Made by a program: the position numbers and the translations under genes. This document shows, one piece after another, positions 23,977 through 32,368 of a stretch of DNA of 64,000 nucleotides. This DNA is from Sorangium aterium (lineage in GTDB: Bacteria; Myxococcota_A; Polyangia; Polyangiales; Polyangiaceae). The first letter of the stretch is position 1. The number at the start of each line of letters is the position of its first letter. Below the pieces are notes generated by a model. It was given only the letters and a program-made list of their open reading frames with translations, was not told where the DNA came from and searched no databases. Location: the NCBI RefSeq assembly GCF_028368935.1, contig NZ_JAQNDK010000004.1, forward strand, positions 372,001 to 436,000. The letters run 5' to 3'.

Positions 23977-25415
23977 CCGCGCCGCACGTACTCGAAGTCG
24001 ACGGGCTTGCCCTTGAGCCCCTTCGCCGGCGCCGCGATCCAGTTCGCCATCTGCTTCGGATCGAACACCGGCTTCTCCATCAGGCTCTTCACGTAGGCCT
24101 CGTCGCTCGCGGTCGGCACCCACGCGTCGCGCCGGCGCTCCCACTCCTCCTTCGAGAGCGGGTTGCCGTCGACGTCGAAGTGGAGCCCCGCGTAGATCCC
24201 CGAGCTCCGATGGAAGCGCCGGCTCGGCAGGCTCAGCCTGAACGACACGCCCGACGCCTCGATCACCCGGTTCATCTTGTCGATCCCGCGCTGCGAGTCG
24301 GCCACGTACTCGTCGCGCAGCACCTCGTTCATCGCGTTCCTCAGCGGCACCTCCTCGCGCCGCCAGCCGGTCACCGCGCCGCCCCCGGCGGCGGGCGCCT
24401 GCGGCACGTCGATCACGTACACGCCGTCGAGCGCCCGGTGGTCGTCGTACGACGCCTCCTTCGCGCGGCCCTTCACGCTCGAGGCGAAGAACGACGCCGC
24501 GTTCGACGAGATCTCCCCGCCGAAGAGGTCCAGCGACAGCGAGTACCAGAGGTTCAGGTACTTCTGCATCGTCGGCAGATCGATGCCGCCCTCGGCGCGC
24601 GCATCCTCGTTCCTGTTGCGCTTCATCAGCTCGCACGTGCGCTCGACGATGCGGAGCAGGCCCGTCTCGCCGACGAACATGTGGTGCGCCTCCTCGGTCA
24701 GCATGAACCGCGTCGTGCGCGACAGCGGATCGAAGCCGCTCTCCGCGAGCGCGAGCAGCTGGTACTTGCCGTCGCGATCCGTGAAGTAGGTGAACATGAA
24801 GAACGAGAGCCAGTTCGTGCACGGCTCGTTGAAGGCGCCCAGGATCCTCGGCTTGTCCGGGGCGCCGCTGCGCCGCTCCAGGAGCGCCTCCGCCTCCTCC
24901 CGGCCGTCGCGGCCGAAGTGGCTGTGCAGGAGGTACACCATCGCCCAGAGGTGCCGCCCCTCCTCGACGTTCACCTGGAACAGGTTCCGCAGGTCGTAGA
25001 CGCTCGGGCAGCTCTGGCCGAGCAGCCGCTGCTGCTCCACGCTCGCGGGCTCCGTGTCCCCCTGCGTCACCACCAGGCGCCGCAGCATGTTCCGGAGCTC
25101 CCCCGGCACCTCTTGCCACGCCGGCTCGCCCAGGTGGTCGCCGAAGCCGATCGTCCGGTCCGCCACCCGATCCGCGAGGAAGATGCCCCAGCGGTACTCC
25201 GGCATCTTCACGTAGTCGAAATGCGCCCACCCCTCGTGGTCGACGCTGATCGCCGTGCGCAGGTAGATGTCGTCCGCCTGAAAGCCCTCGGGCCCCGTCT
25301 CCCGCCACCAGTCCAGGAACTTCGGCTGCCACGCCTCGAGCGCGCGCTGCAGCTTCCTGTCCGACCCGAGGTCGACGTTGTTCGGGATCCTCTCCGAGTT
25401 GACCACCGCGCTCAT
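23973..25415 (-). CDS. boxB: Benzoyl-CoA 2,3-epoxidase, oxygenase subunit BoxB
   Basis: This is a class I diiron monooxygenase component that, with the reductase BoxA, epoxidises benzoyl-CoA in the aerobic hybrid benzoate pathway. 480 residues, the family length. The diiron ligands are visible as two E-x2-H motifs: EEGRHLWAM (E152/H155) and TEEAHHMFVGE (E242/H245). YLNLWYSLSLDLFGGEISSN and the C-terminal IYAGLHFDVDGNPLSKEEW are typical. The start ATG overlaps the boxC stop (ATGA, 25412-25415). boxA and the benzoate-CoA ligase are not in this window. Confidence 0.94.
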   Translation of the reverse strand: MSAVVNSERIPNNVDLGSDRKLQRALEAWQPKFLDWWRETGPEGFQADDIYLRTAISVDHEGWAHFDYVKMPEYRWGIFLADRVADRTIGFGDHLGEPAWQEVPGELRNMLRRLVVTQGDTEPASVEQQRLLGQSCPSVYDLRNLFQVNVEEGRHLWAMVYLLHSHFGRDGREEAEALLERRSGAPDKPRILGAFNEPCTNWLSFFMFTYFTDRDGKYQLLALAESGFDPLSRTTRFMLTEEAHHMFVGETGLLRIVERTCELMKRNRNEDARAEGGIDLPTMQKYLNLWYSLSLDLFGGEISSNAASFFASSVKGRAKEASYDDHRALDGVYVIDVPQAPAAGGGAVTGWRREEVPLRNAMNEVLRDEYVADSQRGIDKMNRVIEASGVSFRLSLPSRRFHRSSGIYAGLHFDVDGNPLSKEEWERRRDAWVPTASDEAYVKSLMEKPVFDPKQMANWIAAPAKGLKGKPVDFEYVRRG

Positions 25416-27172
25416 GTACGCCTCCAGTCGAATTCGGGGCGCTCCGGCCGCCCGTACACCGTCAGCGCGCCCCGCTGGCCCACCGCGTTGGGGCGCTGGA
25501 AGATCCAGTTCTGCCAGGCAGACAGCCGCGAGAAGATCTTCGTCTCCATCGTCTCCGGCCCGCAGAAGCGCAGGCTCGCCTCCATCCCGGTGAGCGCGTC
25601 GGGCGACAGGCTCACCCGCTCCTCGATCGCGAGCCGCACCTCGTCGTCCCAGTCCATCGCGTCCGGCGCGAAGGTGCAGAGGCCCTCCTCCAGCGCCTCC
25701 TCGGCGGACAGGAGGCCCGTCCTCTCCTTCAGCGCTGCCACGCGCTCCGGCGCGCCGAGGAAGCGCGACGCGAGCCGCGTGAGGCCGTTCGACATGACGA
25801 GCGGACCGAAGTTCAGCGAGCTCAGCGCAATTGACGCGGGCGACGCGGGCGCCCCTGCCTGCCCCGCGTCTCCTCCGCCGTCCAGCATGTAGGAGCGGTC
25901 CGCCGCGAGGGCGAGCTCGAACAGGCTCCCCGCGAAGCAGGAGCCTGGCTCGATCAGCGCGAACACGCTGCGCGCCGTGAGGTCGAGCCGCTTGAGCACG
26001 CGCCGCATGTGGAGCAGCACCTCCTTCACGAACCAGTCGTCTCGGCTCGCCCACAGCGCCTCGTCCGCGGCCCGCACCGCGGCGGGAGAGCCGGACGTCC
26101 GCAGGAGCACGAGGCCCACCGTCGGGTGGTTGAAGCGGAGGTCGAGCAGCGCGTCGTCGAGCTCGCGGAACGCGCGGAGCGCCCACAGGTCCGCGCCCGC
26201 CCGGCGCATCCCCGCGGCGTCCGTCGACACCTCGCGCCCTTCGCCGTCCGGTCCGAGCACGCGGATCTCCGCGGTCCTCGCGGCGCGGTCGACCCTCATC
26301 GACACGTGGCGGTAGTCGCAGGTGGACACGTCGCCCGCCGTGGCGCGCCGCGCCTCGAGCGGCGGGAGCCTCACCCCGGGCCCCGCCCTGTCCGGCGTCG
26401 CCGCCGCGAGCTCGGCGGCGCGCTGGGCCACCGCCTGCTCGAAGCGGCTCTTCGGGATCGAGCGATCGACGAGGCCCCACTGCTCCGCGCGCTTGCCGCG
26501 CACCCCCTCGGCCAGCGTCGAGAACACGTCCGCGAGGTCTCGCCGCACCTTGCGCTTGTCCACGAGCCGCGTGAGCCCCCCGGTCCCCGGGAGCACGGCG
26601 AGCAGCGGCGTCTCCGGGAACGAGACGGCGCTGCTCCCGTCGTCGGAGAGGAAGATCTCCTCGCACGCCAGCGCGAGCTCGTAGCCGCCGCCCGAGGCGA
26701 CGCCGTTCAGCGCCGCGAGGTAGCGCTGCCCGCTCTCGGAGCACGCCTCCTCGAGCGCGAGGCGCGTCTCGTTCGTGAACTTGCAGAAGTTGACCTTGAA
26801 CGCGTGCGTCGACGACCCGAGCATGTAGATGTTCGCGCCCGCGCAGAAGATCCGCGGCTGCGCGCTCGTCACGACGACCGCCTTCACCTCGGGGTGCTCG
26901 AAGCGCAGCCGCTGCACGATGTCGGCGAGCTCGATGTCGACCGCGATGTCGTAGCTGTTGAGCTTCAGCTGGTAGCCGGGCCGCGCCGCCGCGTCCTCGT
27001 CGACGTCCATCGCCACGCGCGCGATCGCCCCCTCGAACGAGAGCTTCCAGTGCCTGTAACGACCTGGCTCCGTCTCGAAGCGGAGGGGCGCGTCCTCGCC
27101 GGACGAGCCGTCTTCCCGGGCCCTGGTCTGCGGCGCCGGCGCCGCGGAAGGAGGAGAGGTGGTCGCTTCCAT
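25412..27172 (-). CDS. boxC: 2,3-epoxybenzoyl-CoA dihydrolase BoxC
   Basis: This enzyme hydrolyses the epoxide and opens the ring, giving dehydroadipyl-CoA semialdehyde and formate. ~586 residues with two crotonase-like regions: VVVTSAQPRIFCAGANIYMLG and YLAALNGVASGGGYELALAC in the N-half, and FALIEPGSCFAGSLFELALA in the C-half. The terminus ENWIFQRPNAVG-like (WQNWIFQRPNAVG) is characteristic. ATG 27172 is chosen; a GTG at 27190 would add six residues. It is the first gene of the boxC-boxB operon, transcribed away from boxR. Confidence 0.93.
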   Translation of the reverse strand: MEATTSPPSAAPAPQTRAREDGSSGEDAPLRFETEPGRYRHWKLSFEGAIARVAMDVDEDAAARPGYQLKLNSYDIAVDIELADIVQRLRFEHPEVKAVVVTSAQPRIFCAGANIYMLGSSTHAFKVNFCKFTNETRLALEEACSESGQRYLAALNGVASGGGYELALACEEIFLSDDGSSAVSFPETPLLAVLPGTGGLTRLVDKRKVRRDLADVFSTLAEGVRGKRAEQWGLVDRSIPKSRFEQAVAQRAAELAAATPDRAGPGVRLPPLEARRATAGDVSTCDYRHVSMRVDRAARTAEIRVLGPDGEGREVSTDAAGMRRAGADLWALRAFRELDDALLDLRFNHPTVGLVLLRTSGSPAAVRAADEALWASRDDWFVKEVLLHMRRVLKRLDLTARSVFALIEPGSCFAGSLFELALAADRSYMLDGGGDAGQAGAPASPASIALSSLNFGPLVMSNGLTRLASRFLGAPERVAALKERTGLLSAEEALEEGLCTFAPDAMDWDDEVRLAIEERVSLSPDALTGMEASLRFCGPETMETKIFSRLSAWQNWIFQRPNAVGQRGALTVYGRPERPEFDWRRT

Positions 27173-27261
27173 ACCCGACGAGCCCACCACCGCGCCGGGG
27201 TTCAGTCAAGCAGTATAGTTCTTGTTGGTCCGGCTTTCATGAAATATAGTGCATCGACGAG
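27173..27261. promoter_or_regulatory. Divergent boxC/boxR control region
   Basis: Only ~89 bp separate the divergent starts, so both promoters and the BoxR operators must lie here. The region is AT-rich against a GC-rich background. It has two TATAGT copies: CAGTATAGTT (27211-27220) and AAATATAGTGCAT (27243-27255). These are plausible BoxR half-sites. Confidence 0.65.
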
Positions 27262-28152
27262 ATGGCGTCCCGTCACACATCGCGCAGGGCGCGGGCAGGT
27301 CAGGGGCCGGAGGCCGGCGCGGCGGGCGCCGCGGACGGCGCGCCGCCGATCCTCGCGCGCCTCGGCGGTCGGCTCCGGCTGCGGCGGACGGAGCTCGCGC
27401 TCACCTTGCGTGAGCTCGCCGGGCTCGCCGGCGTGAGCGAGCGCTTCCTGGTGCTGCTCGAGAGCGGGCGGGCGAACGTTTCCGTGGTGCGGCTTGAGGA
27501 CATCGGCCGCGCGCTGGGCACCTCGGCCGCCGCGCTGCTCTCGGCCGGCGAGCTCGGCGAGGAGGCGCCGCCGCGCGGCCGGTCGGCCGGCGAGGCGGGG
27601 GGAGGGGCGGGCGCGCCCCTCGTCGCGCTGCTCGGCCTGCGCGGGGCCGGCAAGACCACGATCGGCGGCCGCGCCGCGGCGCGGCTCGGCGTGCCCTTCC
27701 TCGAGCTCGACGGCCTCGTGGCCTCGCGCGCGGGGATGAGCCTCGCCGCCCTGTTCGAGATCCACGGAAACGCCTACTACCGGCGGCTGGAGCGCGAGGA
27801 GCTCGCGCGGCTCGAAGGCGCGCGCGCCCACGGGATCGTGGCCACGGGCGGCGGCCTGGTGACCGATCCGGCGACCTTCGAGCGGCTGAGGCGCTGTGCG
27901 GTGACGGTGTGGCTGCGGGCGACACCCGAGGACCACTGGCGCCGCGTGGTCGAGCAGGGGGACGCGCGCCCCATGGCCAACCGGGCCGACGCCATGAAGG
28001 AGCTCCGGGCGCTCTTCCAGGCGCGGCGCGCGCTCTATGAGCAGGCCGACTTCGCGGTGGACACGTCGGCGCTCGGTCTCGCGCGCTCTGTCGATCGCGT
28101 GGTCAAGATCGCGCGCGAAGCTGGTAGAAGGAACGCGACGCGCTCGCCTTGA
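27262..28152 (+). CDS. boxR: BoxR/BzdR-type regulator: HTH fused to shikimate-kinase-like domain
   Basis: 296 residues. Residues ~30-92 are an XRE-type helix-turn-helix (LRLRRTELALTLRELAGLAG, SERFLVLLESGRANVS). After a Gly/Ala linker, residues ~117-285 are a shikimate-kinase-like fold: P-loop LLGLRGAGKTTIG, LDGLVASRAGMSLAALFEIH, YYRRLEREEL, GIVATGGGLVTD, ARPMANRAD. In BzdR/BoxR this domain binds benzoyl-CoA, which relieves repression. The enzyme activity is not expected. It is divergent from boxC, the standard arrangement. Start ATG 27262. Confidence 0.92.
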   Translation: MASRHTSRRARAGQGPEAGAAGAADGAPPILARLGGRLRLRRTELALTLRELAGLAGVSERFLVLLESGRANVSVVRLEDIGRALGTSAAALLSAGELGEEAPPRGRSAGEAGGGAGAPLVALLGLRGAGKTTIGGRAAARLGVPFLELDGLVASRAGMSLAALFEIHGNAYYRRLEREELARLEGARAHGIVATGGGLVTDPATFERLRRCAVTVWLRATPEDHWRRVVEQGDARPMANRADAMKELRALFQARRALYEQADFAVDTSALGLARSVDRVVKIAREAGRRNATRSP

Positions 28153-28179
28153 GTCGGGGGCGCGCTCCCCCTCCTCCCC

Positions 28180-29898
28180 ATGTCCATGCCGCGCCTCAAA
28201 ATTCTCTTCGTGGTGTCCGAGTGCGTTCCCTTCAGCAAGACAGGTGGTCTAGCCGACGTGGCGGGCGCGCTGCCGATCGCGCTCGCCGCGGCCGGTCACG
28301 ACGTGCGCGTCGTGATGCCGGCGTACCGTGTCGCCAAGCGCTACCTCGCCCGCCAGATCGCGCTCGCCGAGCAGCGGCCCGCGGGCAGCGAGGCCGTCGC
28401 CGCGCCGGCCGTCGCCGCTGCGGCCGCCGGTAACGGGCTCGCCGCCTCAGCGGCTGACGCGGTTCCATCGGCCGACGCCGCCCCGGCTGCCGATGCCGTC
28501 CCGGCGGCCGACGCCGTCCCGGCGGCCGACGCCGCTCCGGTGGCCGACGCGGCCCGAGGCGAAGACGGCGAGCCTCCGGCGGAGCGCTTCGTGCCGCACC
28601 GGCTACCGCTCTCGCTCGGCGTGCCCCTCGGCGGTGGCGAAGCGTGGACCGCCGTCTGGGAGACGCGCCTCGATCCCGGGACGCCCGGCGCGCCTGCGCC
28701 CCGCGTGTACCTGCTCGAGCACGACGTGCTCTACGATCGCGACGGCATCTACGGCGACCCGCACGGCGAGTTCGGCGACAACCTCGCCCGCTACGCGCTC
28801 CTGTCGCGCGGCGCGCTGCAGCTCTGCCACGCGCTCGAGTTCTGGCCGGACATCGTCCACGTCCACGACTGGCAGTCGGCGCTCGTCCCGCTCTACCTCA
28901 ACGTGCTCGAGCACCGGTCGCCGCTCGCGCGCGCCGCGTCCGTGCTGACCATCCACAACCTCGGCTACCAGGGCTGGTTCAACAAGGGACAGCTCCCCAC
29001 GACCGGGCTCGGGTGGGATCAGTTCCACAGGTTCTGCCTGGAGGCGTACGACAGCATCAACCTGCTCAAGGGCGGCATCTACAACGCCACGCTCGTCTCC
29101 ACGGTCTCCCCCAGGTACGCGCAGGAGATCCAGACGTGGGAGGGCGGGGAGGGGCTCGACGGCGTGCTGCGGGATCGCGGCACCGACGTGATCGGGATCC
29201 TCAACGGCATCGACGATTCCATCTGGAACCCCGCGACCGATCCCCACATCGCGGCGCCGTTCTCCGCCGAGGATCTCGGCAACAAGCGCCTCTGCAAGGC
29301 GGCGCTCCAGCGAGAGATGGGGCTCGAGGAGCGCCCCGACGTCCCGCTCCTCGGGCTCATCAGCCGCCTGGCGACCCAGAAGGGGATCGACATCCTCGCG
29401 GGCGCGCTCGATCACATCCTCTCGCTCGACGTCCAGCTCATCGTCCTGGGCTCCGGCGAGCGCTGGGCCGAGGACCTCTTCTCGCGGATCTCCGGCGCGA
29501 GCGACCGCTTCCGCGTCTACGTCGGCATGAACGAGGGGCTCGCCCACCGCATCGAGGCGGGCGCCGACCTCTTCCTGATGCCGTCGCGCTACGAGCCCTG
29601 CGGGCTGAACCAGATGTACAGCCAGCGCTACGGGACGCTGCCGGTCGTGCGCGCGGTCGGCGGCCTCGACGACACGGTCGAGAACAACGTCACCGGCTTC
29701 AAGTTCGAGGAGATGTCGTCGAGCGCGCTCGGGAACACCGTCGCGTGGGCGGTGCACCTCTACCGCGCCGACCCGGCCTACTTCCGGTCGATGCAGCTGC
29801 GGGCGATGAAGAAGAACTTCGGCTGGGCGCAAGCCGCGCGGCAGTACGAGGCCCTCTACCGCCTCGCGATCGCCCGCCGCACCGGCCGCCCGTTCTGA
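28180..29898 (+). CDS. glgA: Glycogen synthase (ADP-glucose type) with an Ala-rich insertion
   Basis: This GT5 enzyme elongates glycogen from ADP-glucose. The N-terminal KTGGLADVAGALP loop (about 20-32), VHVHDWQSALVPLYL, IHNLGYQGWF, SPRYAQEI, GILNGID, GLISRLATQKGIDIL, and the C-terminal EPCGLNQMYSQRYG and GGLDDTVEN are all present, so the enzyme looks complete. The family is normally ~480 residues. Here it has 572, because residues ~64-135 are an Ala/Pro/Asp low-complexity insertion with six-residue AADAVP-type repeats (28441-28557). It follows boxR by only 27 bp, but this link is probably incidental. Confidence 0.93.
   Translation: MSMPRLKILFVVSECVPFSKTGGLADVAGALPIALAAAGHDVRVVMPAYRVAKRYLARQIALAEQRPAGSEAVAAPAVAAAAAGNGLAASAADAVPSADAAPAADAVPAADAVPAADAAPVADAARGEDGEPPAERFVPHRLPLSLGVPLGGGEAWTAVWETRLDPGTPGAPAPRVYLLEHDVLYDRDGIYGDPHGEFGDNLARYALLSRGALQLCHALEFWPDIVHVHDWQSALVPLYLNVLEHRSPLARAASVLTIHNLGYQGWFNKGQLPTTGLGWDQFHRFCLEAYDSINLLKGGIYNATLVSTVSPRYAQEIQTWEGGEGLDGVLRDRGTDVIGILNGIDDSIWNPATDPHIAAPFSAEDLGNKRLCKAALQREMGLEERPDVPLLGLISRLATQKGIDILAGALDHILSLDVQLIVLGSGERWAEDLFSRISGASDRFRVYVGMNEGLAHRIEAGADLFLMPSRYEPCGLNQMYSQRYGTLPVVRAVGGLDDTVENNVTGFKFEEMSSSALGNTVAWAVHLYRADPAYFRSMQLRAMKKNFGWAQAARQYEALYRLAIARRTGRPF
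28441..28557 (+). repeat. 18-bp coding repeat inside glgA
   Basis: Repeated GCGGCCGACGCCGTCCCG-like units encode (S/A)ADA(V/A)P. They lie in the insertion between the first beta-alpha units of the GT5 N-terminal domain. They look like slippage expansion and are probably a flexible surface loop. Confidence 0.85.
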
Positions 29899-29994
29899 TC
29901 GCGCCCGCGCCCCCGGCGGAGGCGCTGCGCGATCGGCTCGTGCCTCCCTCGAGAGAGGCGCGCGCCCCCCTCGCGGGGAGCGCGCCCGGGCGCG

Positions 29995-31248
29995 TCACTC
30001 CTTCTCGGGCTCGGGGGCGGCCGGCGCGGCCGGCGCGGCCGGCGCGGCCGGCTGCGCGGCCCCGGTGGCCTCGCGCGTCGCCGCCTGGCTCTTCGCCATG
30101 AGCGAGCGGGAGAGCGCGCGGTGCTTCCCCTCGATCACCGACACGAAGCTCGTGACGACCGGCAGGAACAGGGCAGGGGAGGTGATCCCCTTGTCCGTCA
30201 GCTTGGGCTCCGCCGCCTTCACGTCGCGGATGAAGCCGGCGATCGCGGGCTCCATGATCTTGGCCCACGGGTCGGTCTGGTGGGTCGAGCCGTACTCCTT
30301 GAGCGCGGCCGCGGACGCCTCCAGCTTCTGGAGCGCGGTCTTCTCCGCCGCGGGATCGACGTTCTTGCTGGCGAGGATCAGCATGAGCGCGCGCGCGTCC
30401 TCGAGCGCCGTGATCGCCTCCTTCTGTCCCTCCTCCGCCTTCGCGAGGTCGGGCAGGTGGGACGAGTGCCACGCGGACACCGCGAGGCCGAGCTTGTCGG
30501 AGTGCGCGTCGAGCTTCTGGAAGTCGGCGACGAGCTTCGCGTGGAGCTCCTTGCCCTTCGCGAAGCTGTCCTTCTTGTACTCCTCGCGCTGGTAGTAGTT
30601 GGCCGCCGCGGCGATGTTCTTCGCCAGCTCCGTCGCGAACGGCGCGTACTCGGCGAGCGCGGCGTCGACGTCCGCCATGGCCGGCTCCTTGAGGCTGAGG
30701 GCGACGGTGCAGGCGCGCGCGTTGCGCTCGTGCGGCGCGCGCGCGCTGAAGTTGATCGGCCGGCGCTCATCCACCTTGCCGGGCGGCGCCGTCGGGCCCT
30801 TGGCGACGGGGGCGCCGGTGCCTCCCGGCGCTGCGGCGGTGCCGGGCAGGCCTGTCGTCTTCGGCGCGGCGGCGGCGCCGGGCGCCTTCGCGGGGAGCGG
30901 GCCCTTCGCGGCGTCTCCGGCCTTCGCCTGATCGTCGTTGCCGAAGCTCGGGATCTTCTTCTCGCTGGGCTCGTCCTTGCCGAGGCTCGCGAGGTACGCG
31001 TCGCGGGCCTGCTTCAGCGAGAGCGTCCCGAAGTAGCAGACGTCGACGCGGTACTCCTTCATCGACTGCGGGTCGACCTTCGCCATCGGCGACACGGGCG
31101 TCCGCAGGCTCGCCTTTCCCTTGTTCGCGTTCGCCGCCGCGGAGCTTGCCGGCTCCGGCTGGGGAGGAGGCGGGTCCTCCTTGCAGCCGGCAGCACCGCT
31201 GGCGACGAGCACGAGCGCGATAGAACAGAGAGACCTGACGGAAATCAT
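29995..31248 (-). CDS. DUF3829-like lipoprotein
   Basis: 417 residues. The signal has a lipobox-like end (MISVRSLCSIALVLVASGAA then GCKED), so it is lipid-anchored. A Pro/Ala/Gly linker (about 100-160) follows an initial Y.VDVCYFGTLSLKQARDAY segment. The helical domain (about 165-395; YAPFATELAKNIAAAANYYQ, DPWAKIMEPAIAGFIRDVKA) resembles DUF3829. The C-terminal (AAPAAP) repeats correspond to a GCGGCCGGC tandem at 30017-30052. Function is unknown. Start ATG 31248. Confidence 0.75.
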   Translation of the reverse strand: MISVRSLCSIALVLVASGAAGCKEDPPPPQPEPASSAAANANKGKASLRTPVSPMAKVDPQSMKEYRVDVCYFGTLSLKQARDAYLASLGKDEPSEKKIPSFGNDDQAKAGDAAKGPLPAKAPGAAAAPKTTGLPGTAAAPGGTGAPVAKGPTAPPGKVDERRPINFSARAPHERNARACTVALSLKEPAMADVDAALAEYAPFATELAKNIAAAANYYQREEYKKDSFAKGKELHAKLVADFQKLDAHSDKLGLAVSAWHSSHLPDLAKAEEGQKEAITALEDARALMLILASKNVDPAAEKTALQKLEASAAALKEYGSTHQTDPWAKIMEPAIAGFIRDVKAAEPKLTDKGITSPALFLPVVTSFVSVIEGKHRALSRSLMAKSQAATREATGAAQPAAPAAPAAPAAPEPEKE

Positions 31249-31471
31249 TCGGTGTGCCTCCTCGGCTGGCGCAGGAACGGGCGCATCATGCCTAAGCCGG
31301 CGGCGCTTGCAACACCCGGCCAGGGGCGAGAACTTGCGGCCCTGGTCGGGAAAACCCCGCCCTCGGCCCAAAACACGCGACGCCGCCCGGTTCTTCCGGG
31401 CCTCCGCCGGGGCCGTCCTCGCCGGGCCTCCGCTGTGGCTGACGAAACGTTCCGGGTCTAATGTCCGCCGC

Positions 31472-32284
31472 GTGAAGCTGCGAACCTTGACCCTGGACGA
31501 GCTGACCATCGACGACGAGCGCTCCTTCCGCCACGTCGCGCTCTACGACGATCTGAAGCAGGCACTCCGGCGCGACGGGTACCGCTTTCGCGTGCCCGAG
31601 GGCGATGCGAGCTGGGATCGCGTCGTCTTCTTGAACCTGACGTTCTGGAGCCAGAGCGAGCAAGGCGACCTGATCGCCGGCGATCACCTCGCCGCCGACG
31701 TCGTCGCGCACGTCGCGTGGCATCACCTCGCCCACCGCGCGCTCACGGCCGCGGGCGGCGGCGCTCCGCCCAGCGCGGAGTCGCTCCTGCTCGCCGAGGC
31801 CATCGCCAGCGCGTTCGATCTGTACCTCGTCGGGCGCCTCCTTGGGCACGCTCCCAGCTCCGACTTCCTGGCCACGCAGGTGCCCGCGATGGCCGAGGCG
31901 GCCGAGGCGGCCGGCCTCTCCGACGCCGGGTTCGAGGCGCTCCTGGAGGGCGTGTCCGCGGACCCGGAGCGCGCCTTCGAGGACCTCCGCGCCCTGCTGT
32001 TCGACGTCACCACGGCGCTCGTGCGCTGCGATCGCCTGAGCCGCGCCGCGGAGATCCTCGCCGGCTTCGACGCCCACCGGTTCGCGCCGCTACTCCACCA
32101 CTACGAGCTGTCGAACTGGATCCTGTCGACCCGCGCCTCCGGGTCCGCCCCCGCCCCCGATCCGGTCGCGCGGGCCGTCGACGCGGCGCTGCGGAGCGCG
32201 CCGGTCTCGCTGGAGTGGCTGGAGCAAAGCTGGGTGCGCCCGCCCGCGCCCCTGCCCGCGCTCGCCGGCGAGCCCTCCGCCTAG
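31472..32284 (+). CDS. Uncharacterised protein with a His-rich helix
   Basis: 270 residues from GTG 31472 (MKLRTLTLDELTIDDERSFR). I recognise no family. It is mostly helical. A conspicuous segment DVVAHVAWHHLAHRAL (about 73-88) is followed ~15 residues later by LLLAEAIASAFDLYLVG, which recalls metalloprotease-type H-x3-H...E layouts but lacks a strict HExxH. The C-terminus is Pro/Ala-rich. The next gene starts 84 bp downstream on the same strand, so the two may be co-transcribed. Confidence 0.65.
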   Translation: MKLRTLTLDELTIDDERSFRHVALYDDLKQALRRDGYRFRVPEGDASWDRVVFLNLTFWSQSEQGDLIAGDHLAADVVAHVAWHHLAHRALTAAGGGAPPSAESLLLAEAIASAFDLYLVGRLLGHAPSSDFLATQVPAMAEAAEAAGLSDAGFEALLEGVSADPERAFEDLRALLFDVTTALVRCDRLSRAAEILAGFDAHRFAPLLHHYELSNWILSTRASGSAPAPDPVARAVDAALRSAPVSLEWLEQSWVRPPAPLPALAGEPSA

Positions 32285-32368
32285 GCAAATCCAGCGGGAT
32301 CCGGCGGAATCCCGCGGCCCCGAGCCGGGCGAAGCGGGCGGGCCCGAGGACGACCGCCCTGGTCACCT

